DNA of 64,000 nucleotides from Venatoribacter cucullus. Its GTDB lineage: Bacteria > Pseudomonadota > Gammaproteobacteria > Pseudomonadales > Oceanobacteraceae. The stretch lies in NCBI RefSeq assembly GCF_016132445.1, contig NZ_CP046056.1:1-64000 (forward strand). Direction: 5' to 3'. A program made the position numbers and the translations under genes. Numbering within the stretch: the stretch's first letter is position 1; every line of letters starts with the position of its first letter. This document shows positions 50,381-59,177 of the stretch, piece by piece. The notes beneath the pieces were generated by a model that was not told the origin of the DNA, searched no databases, and was given only the letters and a program-made list of their open reading frames with translations.

Positions 50381-51517
50381 ATGTTATTAGGTGTACCTAA
50401 GGAAATTTATCCTGGGGAAGCCCGGGTCGCGCTGATTCCCGCCGGGATTCAGACCCTGCTCAATGCCGGCTTTGAAGTGGTGGTGCAGGAAGGCGCCGGT
50501 GACGAAGCCCATTTCAGCGATGACGAGTACCGCAGCGCCGGTGCCAGCATTGCCCCCACGGCCGCCTCGTTATACGAGCAGGCCGACATCATTCTGAAAG
50601 TCCGTCAGCCGCTGGATTCAGAACTGCCGCTGCTGAAAGACGGCAGCACTCTGATCTGTATGCTGGACGCCTGGTTCAACCTGCCGCTGATTCAGCAACT
50701 GGCCGCTAAAAACGTGCGTTCGTTCGCGCTGGAATTCATTCCGCGTACCACCCGCGCGCAGTCGATGGACGTCCTCAGCTCTATGGGTGCGATCTCCGGT
50801 TACCGTTCCGTACTGACCGGTGCGATGGCACTGCCACAGTACTTCCCGATGCTGATGACCGCTGCCGGTACCATTCACCCGGCGCGCGTATTCATCATTG
50901 GTGCCGGTGTGGCTGGTCTGATGGCCATCTCTACCGCCCGTCGTCTGGGTGCGGTGGTTGAAGCCTACGATACCCGTGCGGAAGTGCGTGAGCAGGTGGA
51001 ATCTCTGGGCGCTAAGTTCGTGGAATTCGACCTGCCGCAGGAAGAAGGCGGTGCGACCGGTGGTTACGCCACTGAGAAGTCGGAAGAGTTCTACCGTAAG
51101 CAGCGTGAACAGATGACTGCCAAAGTGTCGCAGGCTGATCTGGTCATCACCACCGCTGCCATTCCGGGCAAAATGTCTCCGCGTCTGATCACCAAAGACA
51201 TGCTGCACTACATGAAGAAAGGTTCCGTGATTGTGGACCTGGCCGCCGAGCGTGGCGGTAACGTCGAAGGCACGGTGGCCGGTGAGAAAGTGTACATCGA
51301 CGGCGTGGCCGTTATTGGTTACACCGACCATCCGGGCCGCGTACCGGTACACGCATCGCAGCTGCTGACCAAAAACATCTCCACCTTCCTGCTGAACATG
51401 GCCAAAGAAGGCCAGCTGAACATCAACATGGCGGACGACATCGTGGCCGCCACGCTGGTGACTGAGGACGGTGACATCAAACACGCGGGCCTGAAAGCCC
51501 GGATTGAACAGGAGTAA
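50381..51517 (+). CDS. pntAA: NAD(P) transhydrogenase subunit alpha, part 1
   Basis: PntAA is the NAD(H)-binding domain I of proton-translocating transhydrogenase. The 378-residue protein begins LLGVPKEIYPGEARVALIPAG, has the Rossmann motif VFIIGAGVAGLMAISTARRLGA and AYDTRAEVREQVESLGA. It is encoded as a separate polypeptide, the three-subunit arrangement common in many proteobacteria, in contrast to the fused E. coli PntA. A CAGGAG site precedes it. Confidence 0.95.
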   Translation: MLLGVPKEIYPGEARVALIPAGIQTLLNAGFEVVVQEGAGDEAHFSDDEYRSAGASIAPTAASLYEQADIILKVRQPLDSELPLLKDGSTLICMLDAWFNLPLIQQLAAKNVRSFALEFIPRTTRAQSMDVLSSMGAISGYRSVLTGAMALPQYFPMLMTAAGTIHPARVFIIGAGVAGLMAISTARRLGAVVEAYDTRAEVREQVESLGAKFVEFDLPQEEGGATGGYATEKSEEFYRKQREQMTAKVSQADLVITTAAIPGKMSPRLITKDMLHYMKKGSVIVDLAAERGGNVEGTVAGEKVYIDGVAVIGYTDHPGRVPVHASQLLTKNISTFLLNMAKEGQLNINMADDIVAATLVTEDGDIKHAGLKARIEQE

Positions 51518-51522
51518 GCCGG

Positions 51523-51807
51523 ATGGAAATGTTCATCATGAGCCTGACCATCTTCGTACTGGCGATTTTCGTCGGTGTGGAAGTGATCAACAAAGTACCG
51601 CCAACCCTGCATACCCCCCTGATGAGCGGTACTAACGCCATCTCCGGTATCGTCGTGGTCGGCGCGATCATCAGCTCCGGCGGCAGCGATCACACCACCG
51701 TGCTGTCCACCGTACTGGGCGTGGCCGCCATCGTGCTGGCCACTATCAACATTGTGGCCGGTTTTATGGTGACCGACCGCATGCTGAACATGTTCAAAAA
51801 GAAATAA
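51523..51807 (+). CDS. pntAB: NAD(P) transhydrogenase subunit alpha, part 2 (membrane)
   Basis: The 94-residue protein carries the alpha-subunit transmembrane helices (FIMSLTIFVLAIFVGVEVI, PLMSGTNAISGIVVVGAI, LGVAAIVLATINIVAGFMVTDRML). It begins 5 bp after pntAA and is 14 bp before pntB, so the three are one operon. Confidence 0.95.
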   Translation: MEMFIMSLTIFVLAIFVGVEVINKVPPTLHTPLMSGTNAISGIVVVGAIISSGGSDHTTVLSTVLGVAAIVLATINIVAGFMVTDRMLNMFKKK

Positions 51808-51821
51808 GGTAGCGGACGACA

Positions 51822-53231
51822 ATGGATATTCTGATCAACCTGGGTTACCTCGTTGCTGCGGTGCTGTTCATCATGGGCATCAAAGGCATGACCGCACCGA
51901 AAACTGCCGTGCGCGGTAACCAGATGTCGGCCATCGGTATGCTGGTGGCGGTGGTTGCGGCACTGCTCGACTACAACGTGGTCGATTACACCTGGATCAT
52001 CGTTGGTATTCTGATCGGTGGTGCTATCGGTGTTTTCATGGCGAAGAAAGTGGCCATGACCGATATGCCGGAAATGGTCGCCAGCCTGAACGGTATCGGT
52101 GGCGGTGCTTCTCTGCTGGTAGCGGCAGCCAACTATCTGGAAAGCCAGAAACTGGGCGCAGCCGGTAACTTCGTACCGACCTACGACTGGTCCATCGCGG
52201 TGATTCTGTCCATCCTGATTGGCGCCGTGACTCTGACCGGTTCCTTCGTGGCCGTGGGCAAGCTGAAAGGCAAAATCGGCGATGCCACCAACGTTAAGTT
52301 GTTCAAATGGATCGTTAAACTGTGCCTGCTGACGCTGCTGGCCGGTGCTGCGTACTTTGCCGCCGTTGACCCGCTGAACTCTGACCTGCTGATTGCGGGC
52401 CTGATCGTGCTGTGTCTGGTGCTGGGTATCTGTCTGGTGATGCCGATCGGTGGCGCCGACATGCCGGTGGTTGTGGCACTGCTGAACTCTTACTCTGGTC
52501 TGGCTGGCGCGGCGGCCGGTTTCGTACTGGGCAACAACGGTTTGATCATCACCGGTTCGCTGGTGGGCGCGTCCGGCATCATCCTGACCTCCATCATGTG
52601 TAAGGCGATGAACCGTTCCCTGACCAACGTACTGTTCGGCGGTTCTATGGCAGCCACTGCTGGCGTGAGCAAGTCTGAGAACGATGCTTTCTACGAAGGC
52701 AAAGTGAAGTTCTCTTCTGCTGACGAACTGGCCATGCTGCTCGACGGCGCTCAGAAAGTGGTGTTCGTACCGGGTTATGGCCTGGCCGTTGCCCAGGCTC
52801 AGCACGCTACCCGCGAACTGGCCAATATGCTGGAAGCCAAAGGCTGCAACGTAAAATACGCCATTCACCCGGTTGCCGGCCGTATGCCGGGCCACATGAA
52901 CGTGCTGCTGGCCGAAGCCGAAGTGCCGTACGATCAGCTGATCGAAATGGACAGCATCAACCCGGAATTCGCCCAGACCGACGTAGCCATCGTATTGGGT
53001 GCCAACGACGTGGTGAACCCGGCTGCCTCTAAAGACCCGGCGTCGCCGATCTTTGGTATGCCGATTCTGGACGTACACAACGCCCGCACCGTCGTGGTTG
53101 TGAAACGTGGTCTGTCACCGGGCTTCGCCGGTATCCCGAACGAACTGTTCATCCGCGACAACGCCCTGATGGTATCCGGCGACGCGAAGAAAGTTCTGCA
53201 GGACACCATTGCGGCACTGAAAGACCTGTAA
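51822..53231 (+). CDS. pntB: NAD(P) transhydrogenase subunit beta
   Basis: PntB supplies the remaining membrane domain and the NADP(H)-binding domain III. The 469-residue protein has about nine N-terminal membrane segments, then domain III with VPGYGLAVAQAQHATREL, HPVAGRMPGHMNVLLAEA, VLGANDVVNPAA and the C-terminal VVKRGLSPGFAGIPNELF. The operon ends in a strong terminator 28 bp downstream. Confidence 0.97.
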   Translation: MDILINLGYLVAAVLFIMGIKGMTAPKTAVRGNQMSAIGMLVAVVAALLDYNVVDYTWIIVGILIGGAIGVFMAKKVAMTDMPEMVASLNGIGGGASLLVAAANYLESQKLGAAGNFVPTYDWSIAVILSILIGAVTLTGSFVAVGKLKGKIGDATNVKLFKWIVKLCLLTLLAGAAYFAAVDPLNSDLLIAGLIVLCLVLGICLVMPIGGADMPVVVALLNSYSGLAGAAAGFVLGNNGLIITGSLVGASGIILTSIMCKAMNRSLTNVLFGGSMAATAGVSKSENDAFYEGKVKFSSADELAMLLDGAQKVVFVPGYGLAVAQAQHATRELANMLEAKGCNVKYAIHPVAGRMPGHMNVLLAEAEVPYDQLIEMDSINPEFAQTDVAIVLGANDVVNPAASKDPASPIFGMPILDVHNARTVVVVKRGLSPGFAGIPNELFIRDNALMVSGDAKKVLQDTIAALKDL

Positions 53232-53259
53232 GCCGTAACCGGATTACAGTGATGACGAA

Positions 53260-53289
53260 ACGGGAGGCTTTGGCCTCCCGTTTTTTTAT
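53260..53289 (+). terminator. Rho-independent terminator after pntB
   Basis: ACGGGAGGC-TTTG-GCCTCCCGT, a perfect stem, followed by seven T. Confidence 0.95.
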
Positions 53290-53358
53290 GGCGTTTTCGG
53301 CGGCTCTTTAACGCTGCTTCTGTCTTAGGGCTTTATTCCGGCGCACAGCTCAAAGACT

Positions 53359-53563
53359 CGCCGTGAATACGTCCCTGTAGGCTCGGGTGCGCCATCCTTG
53401 GCGCACACGGTCTTTTCGCTGCATGCCGGAATGCCCAGCCAGAAACGCTCCGTACGCGTAAACGCTTCTGCCAATCTAGCCTGGGTGCATTTCAGAATGT
53501 TGATGAGGCAACCGTGTGCGCCAGGGATGGCGCACTCGAGCCCCCATGGATGGGTTTACGGCG
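53359..53563. repeat. 205-bp palindromic element with two 53-bp arms
   Basis: The left arm (53359-53411) and the right arm (53511-53563) are inverted copies matching at 44 of 53 positions by hand alignment, including the outer CGCCGT and the inner CGCACACGGT. Each arm contains its own small palindrome TGCGCCA-N4-TGGCGCA. The interior (53412-53510) also pairs loosely. No coding potential is convincing in the whole pntB-yceI interval 53290-53604, so this element is what the interval holds. Confidence 0.8.
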
Positions 53564-53604
53564 AGTTGCAGAAGCAACTTCTGAAATAAGCACCGCCAGG
53601 CGGG

Positions 53605-53680
53605 CAAAAAAAGCGGGAGGCCAAAGCCGCGTAAGAGCAGCAGTGCCCAATAAATAACGGGAGGCCAAGGCCTCCCGTTT
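53605..53680 (-). terminator. Double hairpin terminator after yceI
   Basis: On the minus strand the first hairpin ACGGGAGGCC-TTGG-type (53657-53678, perfect GGGAGGCC/GGCCTCCC arms) is followed by TTATTTATT. A second, decayed copy (GCGGCTTTGGCCTCCCGC, 53612-53629) is followed by seven T. Together they make a tandem terminator. Confidence 0.75.
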
Positions 53681-53702
53681 CGTTACCGCAGAAAGCGAAG
53701 GC

Positions 53703-54278
53703 TTACTTGCGGATACCTTCGACATGCAGCTCGATTTCTACTTCGGTAGACGCCGGGCCGAGGTTGTAGTTGATGCCGTAGTCAGCCAGCTTCAGCGTGG
53801 TTTTACCTTCAAAACCGGCGCGGTAGCCGCCCCATGGGTCTTTACCTTCGCCAACCACTTTCACCGGGAAGCTGATGGCTTTGGTCACGCCGTTCAGAGT
53901 GAAATCACCGCTCAGTACGCCTTCGTTAGCGCTGGTGGCTTTGTAGCCGGTGCTCTTGAAGGTTGATTGCGGGTGTTTGCCCACGTTCAGGAAATCCGCG
54001 CTGCGCAGGTGCTTATCACGCTCGGCATGGTTGGAGTCCACGCTGGCGGTGTCGATGGTCACCTGAATGGAAGATTTCTCCGGTGCCTTGGCATCCCATT
54101 CAAACTGGCCTTCAAAGGTATTGAAGCGGCCCAGCAGCCAGCTGTAACCCAGATGCTGAATCTTGAACTGAATAAAGGCGTGAGCGCCCTGGGTATCAAT
54201 TTCATAAGTGGCCGCCTGGGACAGGGACGGCATCAGCAGGGCAGCGCTCAGGCCGGTGGCCAGTAACAGTTTTTTCAT
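53703..54278 (-). CDS. yceI: YceI-family periplasmic protein
   Basis: YceI proteins are lipocalin-like and bind isoprenoid or other hydrophobic ligands in the periplasm. The ATG at 54278 with an AAGGAG site gives 191 residues; a frame extension to 54311 is unlikely. A signal peptide (KKLLLATGLSAALLMPSLSQA, split after SQA) is followed by the family motifs YEIDTQGAHAFIQFKIQHLGYSWLLGRF in short runs and DFTLNGVTKAISFPV. It lies 29 bp downstream of yceJ, as in the E. coli yceJ-yceI operon. Confidence 0.93.
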   Translation of the reverse strand: MKKLLLATGLSAALLMPSLSQAATYEIDTQGAHAFIQFKIQHLGYSWLLGRFNTFEGQFEWDAKAPEKSSIQVTIDTASVDSNHAERDKHLRSADFLNVGKHPQSTFKSTGYKATSANEGVLSGDFTLNGVTKAISFPVKVVGEGKDPWGGYRAGFEGKTTLKLADYGINYNLGPASTEVEIELHVEGIRK

Positions 54279-54307
54279 GGTGTAACTCCTTGGTTTTGCG
54301 TTGAGTT

Positions 54308-54868
54308 TCAAAGTGAATCGGACGGGTGGTTACCCGCCTTCAGCATCCGGACCAGCGTCCGGTCTTTATCGAAAACATGGTGTTTAATTGCCGCGCCGGC
54401 GTGTAAAGCGACCAGGCCGATCAGGCTCCAGGCCAGAATTTCATGAATCTGGCCGGCGGTTTCCTCCTGACCTTTACCGGTCAGCGTGGCGGGTACGTTG
54501 AACAGACCAAACACCTCAATGCTGCGGCCATCGGCGGTGGAAATCAGATAACCGCTGATAAACAGCCCCAGCATCAGCAGGTACAGCAACGCATGGGTGA
54601 GGGTGGCTACCTTGTGCTCCCAGGCTTTATTGCCCAGCGGCCGCGGCTGCGGATTGCTGAATTTCCACAGCACCCGTGCCAGCCAGGCCAGTGCCAGCAC
54701 AATGCCGACGCTCTTGTGCAGATCGAGCGAGCCGCGGTACCAGGCGTCGTAGTAGGTGAGTTCCACCATGTATAAGCCCAACCCGAACAGGCCAAAAATG
54801 GTCAGTGCCATCAGCCAGTGCAGGCCGATACTGACCCAGCCAAATCCTTCGGTGGTGTTGCGCAGCAT
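54308..54868 (-). CDS. yceJ: Cytochrome b561 family protein (YceJ-like)
   Basis: The ATG at 54868 has a GGAGAG site and gives 186 residues; longer frames to 55084 cross the LysR gene start and are rejected. Four membrane helices carry the heme-ligand histidines in IGLHWLMAL, LDLHKSVGI, LTHALLYLL and QIHEILAWSLIGLVALHAGAA. It is a b-type cytochrome probably passing electrons between quinone and a periplasmic partner. It is the first gene of the yceJI operon and is divergent from a LysR regulator. Confidence 0.9.
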   Translation of the reverse strand: MLRNTTEGFGWVSIGLHWLMALTIFGLFGLGLYMVELTYYDAWYRGSLDLHKSVGIVLALAWLARVLWKFSNPQPRPLGNKAWEHKVATLTHALLYLLMLGLFISGYLISTADGRSIEVFGLFNVPATLTGKGQEETAGQIHEILAWSLIGLVALHAGAAIKHHVFDKDRTLVRMLKAGNHPSDSL

Positions 54869-54950
54869 GATGCTCTCCGTTGACGTTGATGATTCTTTTT
54901 TAACCATAGCGGCTTTAGTCCGCGTTAAAAACCGGCATAATCGGACAACT

Positions 54951-54970
54951 GTTGTGCAAAACTGCACAAC
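54951..54970. promoter_or_regulatory. Candidate LysR operator
   Basis: GTTGTGCA-AAAC-TGCACAAC is an 8-bp perfect inverted repeat in the intergenic region between yceJ and the LysR gene, 13 bp before the LysR ATG. Its placement fits autoregulation and control of yceJI. Confidence 0.6.
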
Positions 54971-54983
54971 CGGGGGAGCTGAT

Positions 54984-55883
54984 ATGTTGGAAACCCGTTG
55001 GGATGATATCCGCATTGCCTGGCAGGTGGCGGAATCGGGCAGTTTAAGCCGGGCTGGCGAGCAGCTGGGCATGAACCACAGCACCGTGCTGCGTCACGTC
55101 AACCGGCTGGAAGAACAGCTGGGGCTGAAGCTGTTTATCCGTCATCAGCGTGGCTACCGCTTAACCGATGCCGGCCAGCTGCTGCTGGAGAAAATGCGGC
55201 CGATTGTGGCGGATATGCAGCGTCTGCAGGGCAGTTTATCTACCCTGGATGCCACGCCGTCGGGTACCTTGCGCATTTCCACCGTGTCGGATTTTTCCGG
55301 CTTTTTCACGCCCCTGCTGCACGAATTTCGCGAGCAGTATCCGCAGGTACGGGTGCAGATTGTCGCCACCGACGATGTACTGTCGCTGGCCAGTGGCGAA
55401 GTGCATGTGGCCATCCGTATGGGTGCTGAACCACATGAGCCGGATCTGGTGGCGCGGCCATTATTGCAGGCGCGTATGCACTATTACGCCTCGGCCGATT
55501 ATCTGGCCCGCTATGGCCGGCCGCAGTCACTGGCCGACATAAACCGGCATTGGTGGGTGATGCCCAGTGGCGAAAAGCGCCGCATTTCGGGTATTCGCCA
55601 GTTACTGGAGCGGTTAGACCCGAGTCAGATCGCCTTTCAGAGCAACAGTTTCACCGATATTTATTCGGCGGTACGCGAAGGCATGGGCATTGGCCCGGTG
55701 GGGGGGCTGCAGCGGGTGCAATGGCAGGATGAAACGCTGCAGCGTATCGACTTCGGCCTGAACACCGAACCGGCGCAGATGTGGTTTGTGTACCACAAAG
55801 ATATGCGCCGCAGCGCCCGGGTGCAGGCGCTGCAGAGCTTTTTACAACAACGCTTGCCAGCGCTGCAGCAGCGCCTGTTATAA
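54984..55883 (+). CDS. LysR-family transcriptional regulator
   Basis: From the ATG at 54984 (GGGGGAG site) the protein has 299 residues, the LysR norm. The winged helix-turn-helix occupies residues about 6-65 (IRIAWQVAESGSLSRAGEQLG, HSTVLRHVNRLEEQLG in separate runs), followed by a type 2 periplasmic-binding-like co-inducer domain. It is divergent from the yceJI operon and probably regulates it. The effector is unknown. Confidence 0.92.
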   Translation: MLETRWDDIRIAWQVAESGSLSRAGEQLGMNHSTVLRHVNRLEEQLGLKLFIRHQRGYRLTDAGQLLLEKMRPIVADMQRLQGSLSTLDATPSGTLRISTVSDFSGFFTPLLHEFREQYPQVRVQIVATDDVLSLASGEVHVAIRMGAEPHEPDLVARPLLQARMHYYASADYLARYGRPQSLADINRHWWVMPSGEKRRISGIRQLLERLDPSQIAFQSNSFTDIYSAVREGMGIGPVGGLQRVQWQDETLQRIDFGLNTEPAQMWFVYHKDMRRSARVQALQSFLQQRLPALQQRLL

Positions 55884-55887
55884 CAGG
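55874..55887. other. 14-bp perfect palindrome at the LysR stop codon
   Basis: CCTGTTATAACAGG spans the stop codon of the LysR gene, 78 bp before the SCO start. It could be an operator for the SCO promoter (TATACT at 55930) or chance. Confidence 0.35.
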
Positions 55888-55964
55888 TACTGCGACAGCC
55901 GGTCGCAGTTCAGGTGTTTTGTTAATTGTTATACTGCGGCGGTTTTTTTACCGGGAGAAAGTTT

Positions 55965-56588
55965 ATGCAACGCTGGTTTCTGCTGTTTTTACCCTTACTG
56001 GCGGCTCTGAGCCTCGGCATCGTGGTCGCCAAAGGGCCGGTCTGGCAGCAGCAGGCGCTGTTGCAACAGGATGGCGTGCAGATTTTCGCCCGTGGCTTAC
56101 CGGTTTCTGATACTCAGTTTGTGGATCAGTACGGTCAGCCGGTATCCGTGGCGCAGCTGCGTGGGCGGCACCTGCTGCTGTTTTTTGGCTATACCTTCTG
56201 TCCGGATATCTGCCCGACCACCCTGATGGATTTAAACCGCCTGTGGAAACAACTGCCGGAGGCCGTGCGGGCTGACTGGCAGGTGATTATGGTGTCGGTG
56301 GACCCGCAGCGGGATAGACCGGAATCCATGGCGCCCTATCTGCGTTACTTCAACCCGTCTTTTATGGCCTTTACCGGCAACGAAGCCGGCGTAAAGGTAT
56401 TGGCGGCGGAACTGAACGCCATTTACAGCAAGGTGGAGCGCGGCCCCGATCAGCCCTATTTAATGGACCACAGCGCCAATCTGGTGATTGTTGATCGTCA
56501 CGGCAGCTACCGTGGCTATATTGCGCCGCCGCACGATGCCGGCCGGATGCTGCCGTTATTGCAGGCCGTGCATCAGGCGCTGCCATAA
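55965..56588 (+). CDS. SCO1/SenC-family copper chaperone or redox protein
   Basis: SCO proteins deliver copper to or reduce the CuA site of cytochrome c oxidase. The ATG at 55965 gives 207 residues with an uncleaved N-terminal membrane anchor (WFLLFLPLLAALSLGIVVA). The copper ligands C79 and C83 in FCPDICP and H169 in MDHSAN are present, with the thioredoxin-like fold around them (LLLFFGYTFCP, VSVDPQRDRP). No oxidase genes are nearby. Confidence 0.92.
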   Translation: MQRWFLLFLPLLAALSLGIVVAKGPVWQQQALLQQDGVQIFARGLPVSDTQFVDQYGQPVSVAQLRGRHLLLFFGYTFCPDICPTTLMDLNRLWKQLPEAVRADWQVIMVSVDPQRDRPESMAPYLRYFNPSFMAFTGNEAGVKVLAAELNAIYSKVERGPDQPYLMDHSANLVIVDRHGSYRGYIAPPHDAGRMLPLLQAVHQALP

Positions 56589-56600
56589 CGGCTTTTCAGC

Positions 56601-59177
56601 TCAGCGTGCTTTGCCGGGCTGGCCGGCTGGTTGCAGGTTCTGTATCTGCAGCGTGCCACTGCTGGCCACGCCGCCGGCACCGTTCAGGTTCAGCAGGAAA
56701 TCCCGGCCAGTAACGTTACGGTCGGTGATGCGGATAATCTGCTCGGCCCCGAGGCTGGGGTAGGCGCCGCAGGTTTCACCGGCACCACAGATCAGCCCGT
56801 CCACATCAATATCCGAACCGGCGTACAGGCGGTAATTACCCGGCTCGACCCCGTTAAACACAAAGTAACCTGTGCTGCTGTCAGCAAACACAGTCTGCAG
56901 CACGCAGTCTTCGGTAACGCAGTCGGCGTCTTCCAGTAACACATATTGCTGGGTCATGACGCCGGCGCTGATCACTGTGCCTACCTGCATGGTGACGCTG
57001 AATTGCAGGGTTTTGGTTACTCCCGCAGCGGTGCTGTCTTCATAGGTAACCCGGATGGTGCCAGCGTATTCACCGTCGATCAGATCTGTGCGGTTAACGC
57101 TGGCGGTGTAGGTTCCCAAACCATTGCTAACGCCTGCGGAGGGGGTAATGGTCAGCCAGCTGCTGCTGTCCGTGATCTGAAGCTTGGTCACGTCATTGTC
57201 GCCGACGTTGCTCAGCACAAAGCTTTGCTCGGACACAATGCTGGCAAAAAACAGCTGGGTTTTATCAGACTGCACAATGGCGGGCAGGGCAGGTGTGGTG
57301 CCACCGGCCGCCAGCCGCCGGGCTTCCGCTACCGCTTTGTAAGCATCAATCTGGCCATAGCCCAGTTGGTTATCACGCCCGCAGGCGGTGGTTTTGTTGG
57401 TAATGGCACAGGAGCTGATCAGGCTAACCAACTCAGCTTCAGTTAAGTCCGGATGCACGGCCTTCATCAGCGCAATCACGCCGGCCACGTGCGGGGCGGC
57501 CATGGACGTGCCCTGCGAAAATGCCACCGCCGGGACGCGCACACCGCTGCTGTCGTCTGCCACGGTACTGAGCACGCCAAAGTCGACGCCCTGCTGCATT
57601 TCGCCGCCTGGCGCGGCGATGTCCACGTAGGTGCCAAAGTTGGAATAACTGGCCTTGGTCGCTTGCGGATTGGTGGCACTGACGCCGATTACCCCCTCAT
57701 AAGCGGCGGGGTAAAAGGGGGTGGAAACATTCTCGTTACCGGCGGCGGCAACGATAATCACCCCGGCATCACGGGCGTCGGTAATGGCAGAGAGTAATGT
57801 ATTGGAGAATCCAGTACCGCCAAGACTAAGGTTAATAATATCGGCTTTACGAGTAGGAATTGTGCCACTGTCATTACTAAGGCGTGCGGCGAAGCGGATG
57901 CTTTCAGAAATATCAAAAGTGTTACCAATCTTGCCCAGCGCCCGCAGCGGCATAATTTTCGCCCCCCAGCTGACCCCGGCCACGCCAACACCATTGTTGC
58001 TGCGGGCGGCTACCGTACCGGCGACGTGGGTGCCGTGCCAGGAGCTGGCGCCAGGGGTATCGCTGTCGCCCGGATCGTCCGGGTTGGCGTCAATGCCGTC
58101 ACCATCACGGGAAATGCTGGTGCTGCTGATAAAGTCGTAACCGGGTACCAGTTTCGGGGCCAGGTCTGGGTGGGCCAGATACACGCCGGTATCGATCACC
58201 GCCACAATAACGGGTTCTTGCGGGGCGTCGACATCGCCGGTGCTCAGATCCCAGGCCTGCGGCAGGTTAATAGCCGGATAATGCCACTGTTGAGCATAGT
58301 GGGTGTCATTGGGGATAAGAGTAGGCTGGACAATATAGTTAGGCTCAGCCCATTCCACGTCATCCTGCTTTTGCATGCGTTTGGCTTCGATCAGCGTGCG
58401 GCGTTTTTCGTACAGTTCCGGGTTAAAAACCTGCAGCGGGTCATTGCTGCTGACCATGGCGGTGCGAGCGCTGTTCATTGTCACCAGCTGCGGACGCGGT
58501 TGCGTGGCGCTGCTGCGGCTGGCGATACCGACAGCGGGTTTGTACTGCACCACCAGTTCACCAGCGACAAAATCGGCCGGCGGCGCAACGGTTGTGCTGC
58601 TGGCCGGCAGAATCTGCAGGATGTATTTGGAGATGCCGGAGAAGGCATTGACGTTAATCAGGTATTCACCATCGGTTGGAGCAGAGACTTCCTCCTGGTT
58701 GCCAGTCTCGCCTTCATTTTGGGAAAAATCGATATCGTTTGTGCCGCTGCTGTCTAACAGATACAAATCCAGATCATTACTAACACTGGTATCGACCACC
58801 TGCAGCCGTACCGTTTGGCCTTGTTGCAGATTTACCTGATAATAATCATCTTCATCAATAGTGCTGGTAAAGCGTTCCTGACTGGAATCTCCACCGGTGC
58901 CTCGCGCCGAAGCAAAGCCATGTACCAAGGCGTTGTTGCTGATTATCTGAGGATTATCTGGATCGTCATTGTTGGTGTACTCAGCAAACCGGTCGTTGGT
59001 ATCGCCATCGACACTGATGCCCGCGGCAATACTAAGCCTGCCGCTGATGTTGAACTGGCTGGCCGGGGCATCCGGCTCTTTAGGCACTTCAATAAACCCA
59101 CCACCGCCACCGCAGGCGGCCAGCCACAGGCTGCTCAGCAACATAACAACAGGTCGGACGTGCGATCGGATCGGCAT
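56601..59177 (-). CDS. S8 subtilisin-like serine protease, outer-membrane lipoprotein
   Basis: The ATG at 59177 has a GCGGAG site and gives 858 residues. A lipoprotein signal with lipobox LAAC (C22) is followed by a poly-glycine linker. Domains in order: a PPC-like beta domain (about residues 50-195: DYYQVNLQQGQTVRLQVVD), a propeptide-like region, the S8 catalytic domain with D329 (VIDTGV), H381 (HGTHVAG) and S558 (GTSMAAP), and a C-terminal beta domain (about residues 670-850) with acidic, cysteine-bearing segments (DADCVTEDCVLQ). The PPC domain lies before the catalytic domain, an uncommon order. Gene is unlinked to a dedicated secretion system here. Confidence 0.92.
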   Translation of the reverse strand: MPIRSHVRPVVMLLSSLWLAACGGGGGFIEVPKEPDAPASQFNISGRLSIAAGISVDGDTNDRFAEYTNNDDPDNPQIISNNALVHGFASARGTGGDSSQERFTSTIDEDDYYQVNLQQGQTVRLQVVDTSVSNDLDLYLLDSSGTNDIDFSQNEGETGNQEEVSAPTDGEYLINVNAFSGISKYILQILPASSTTVAPPADFVAGELVVQYKPAVGIASRSSATQPRPQLVTMNSARTAMVSSNDPLQVFNPELYEKRRTLIEAKRMQKQDDVEWAEPNYIVQPTLIPNDTHYAQQWHYPAINLPQAWDLSTGDVDAPQEPVIVAVIDTGVYLAHPDLAPKLVPGYDFISSTSISRDGDGIDANPDDPGDSDTPGASSWHGTHVAGTVAARSNNGVGVAGVSWGAKIMPLRALGKIGNTFDISESIRFAARLSNDSGTIPTRKADIINLSLGGTGFSNTLLSAITDARDAGVIIVAAAGNENVSTPFYPAAYEGVIGVSATNPQATKASYSNFGTYVDIAAPGGEMQQGVDFGVLSTVADDSSGVRVPAVAFSQGTSMAAPHVAGVIALMKAVHPDLTEAELVSLISSCAITNKTTACGRDNQLGYGQIDAYKAVAEARRLAAGGTTPALPAIVQSDKTQLFFASIVSEQSFVLSNVGDNDVTKLQITDSSSWLTITPSAGVSNGLGTYTASVNRTDLIDGEYAGTIRVTYEDSTAAGVTKTLQFSVTMQVGTVISAGVMTQQYVLLEDADCVTEDCVLQTVFADSSTGYFVFNGVEPGNYRLYAGSDIDVDGLICGAGETCGAYPSLGAEQIIRITDRNVTGRDFLLNLNGAGGVASSGTLQIQNLQPAGQPGKAR

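Noticed and set aside
51690-53078. 462-codon open frame opposite pntB
   Set aside because: The composition is rich in histidine, glutamine and arginine, as expected from the reverse strand of a gene with strong codon preference.
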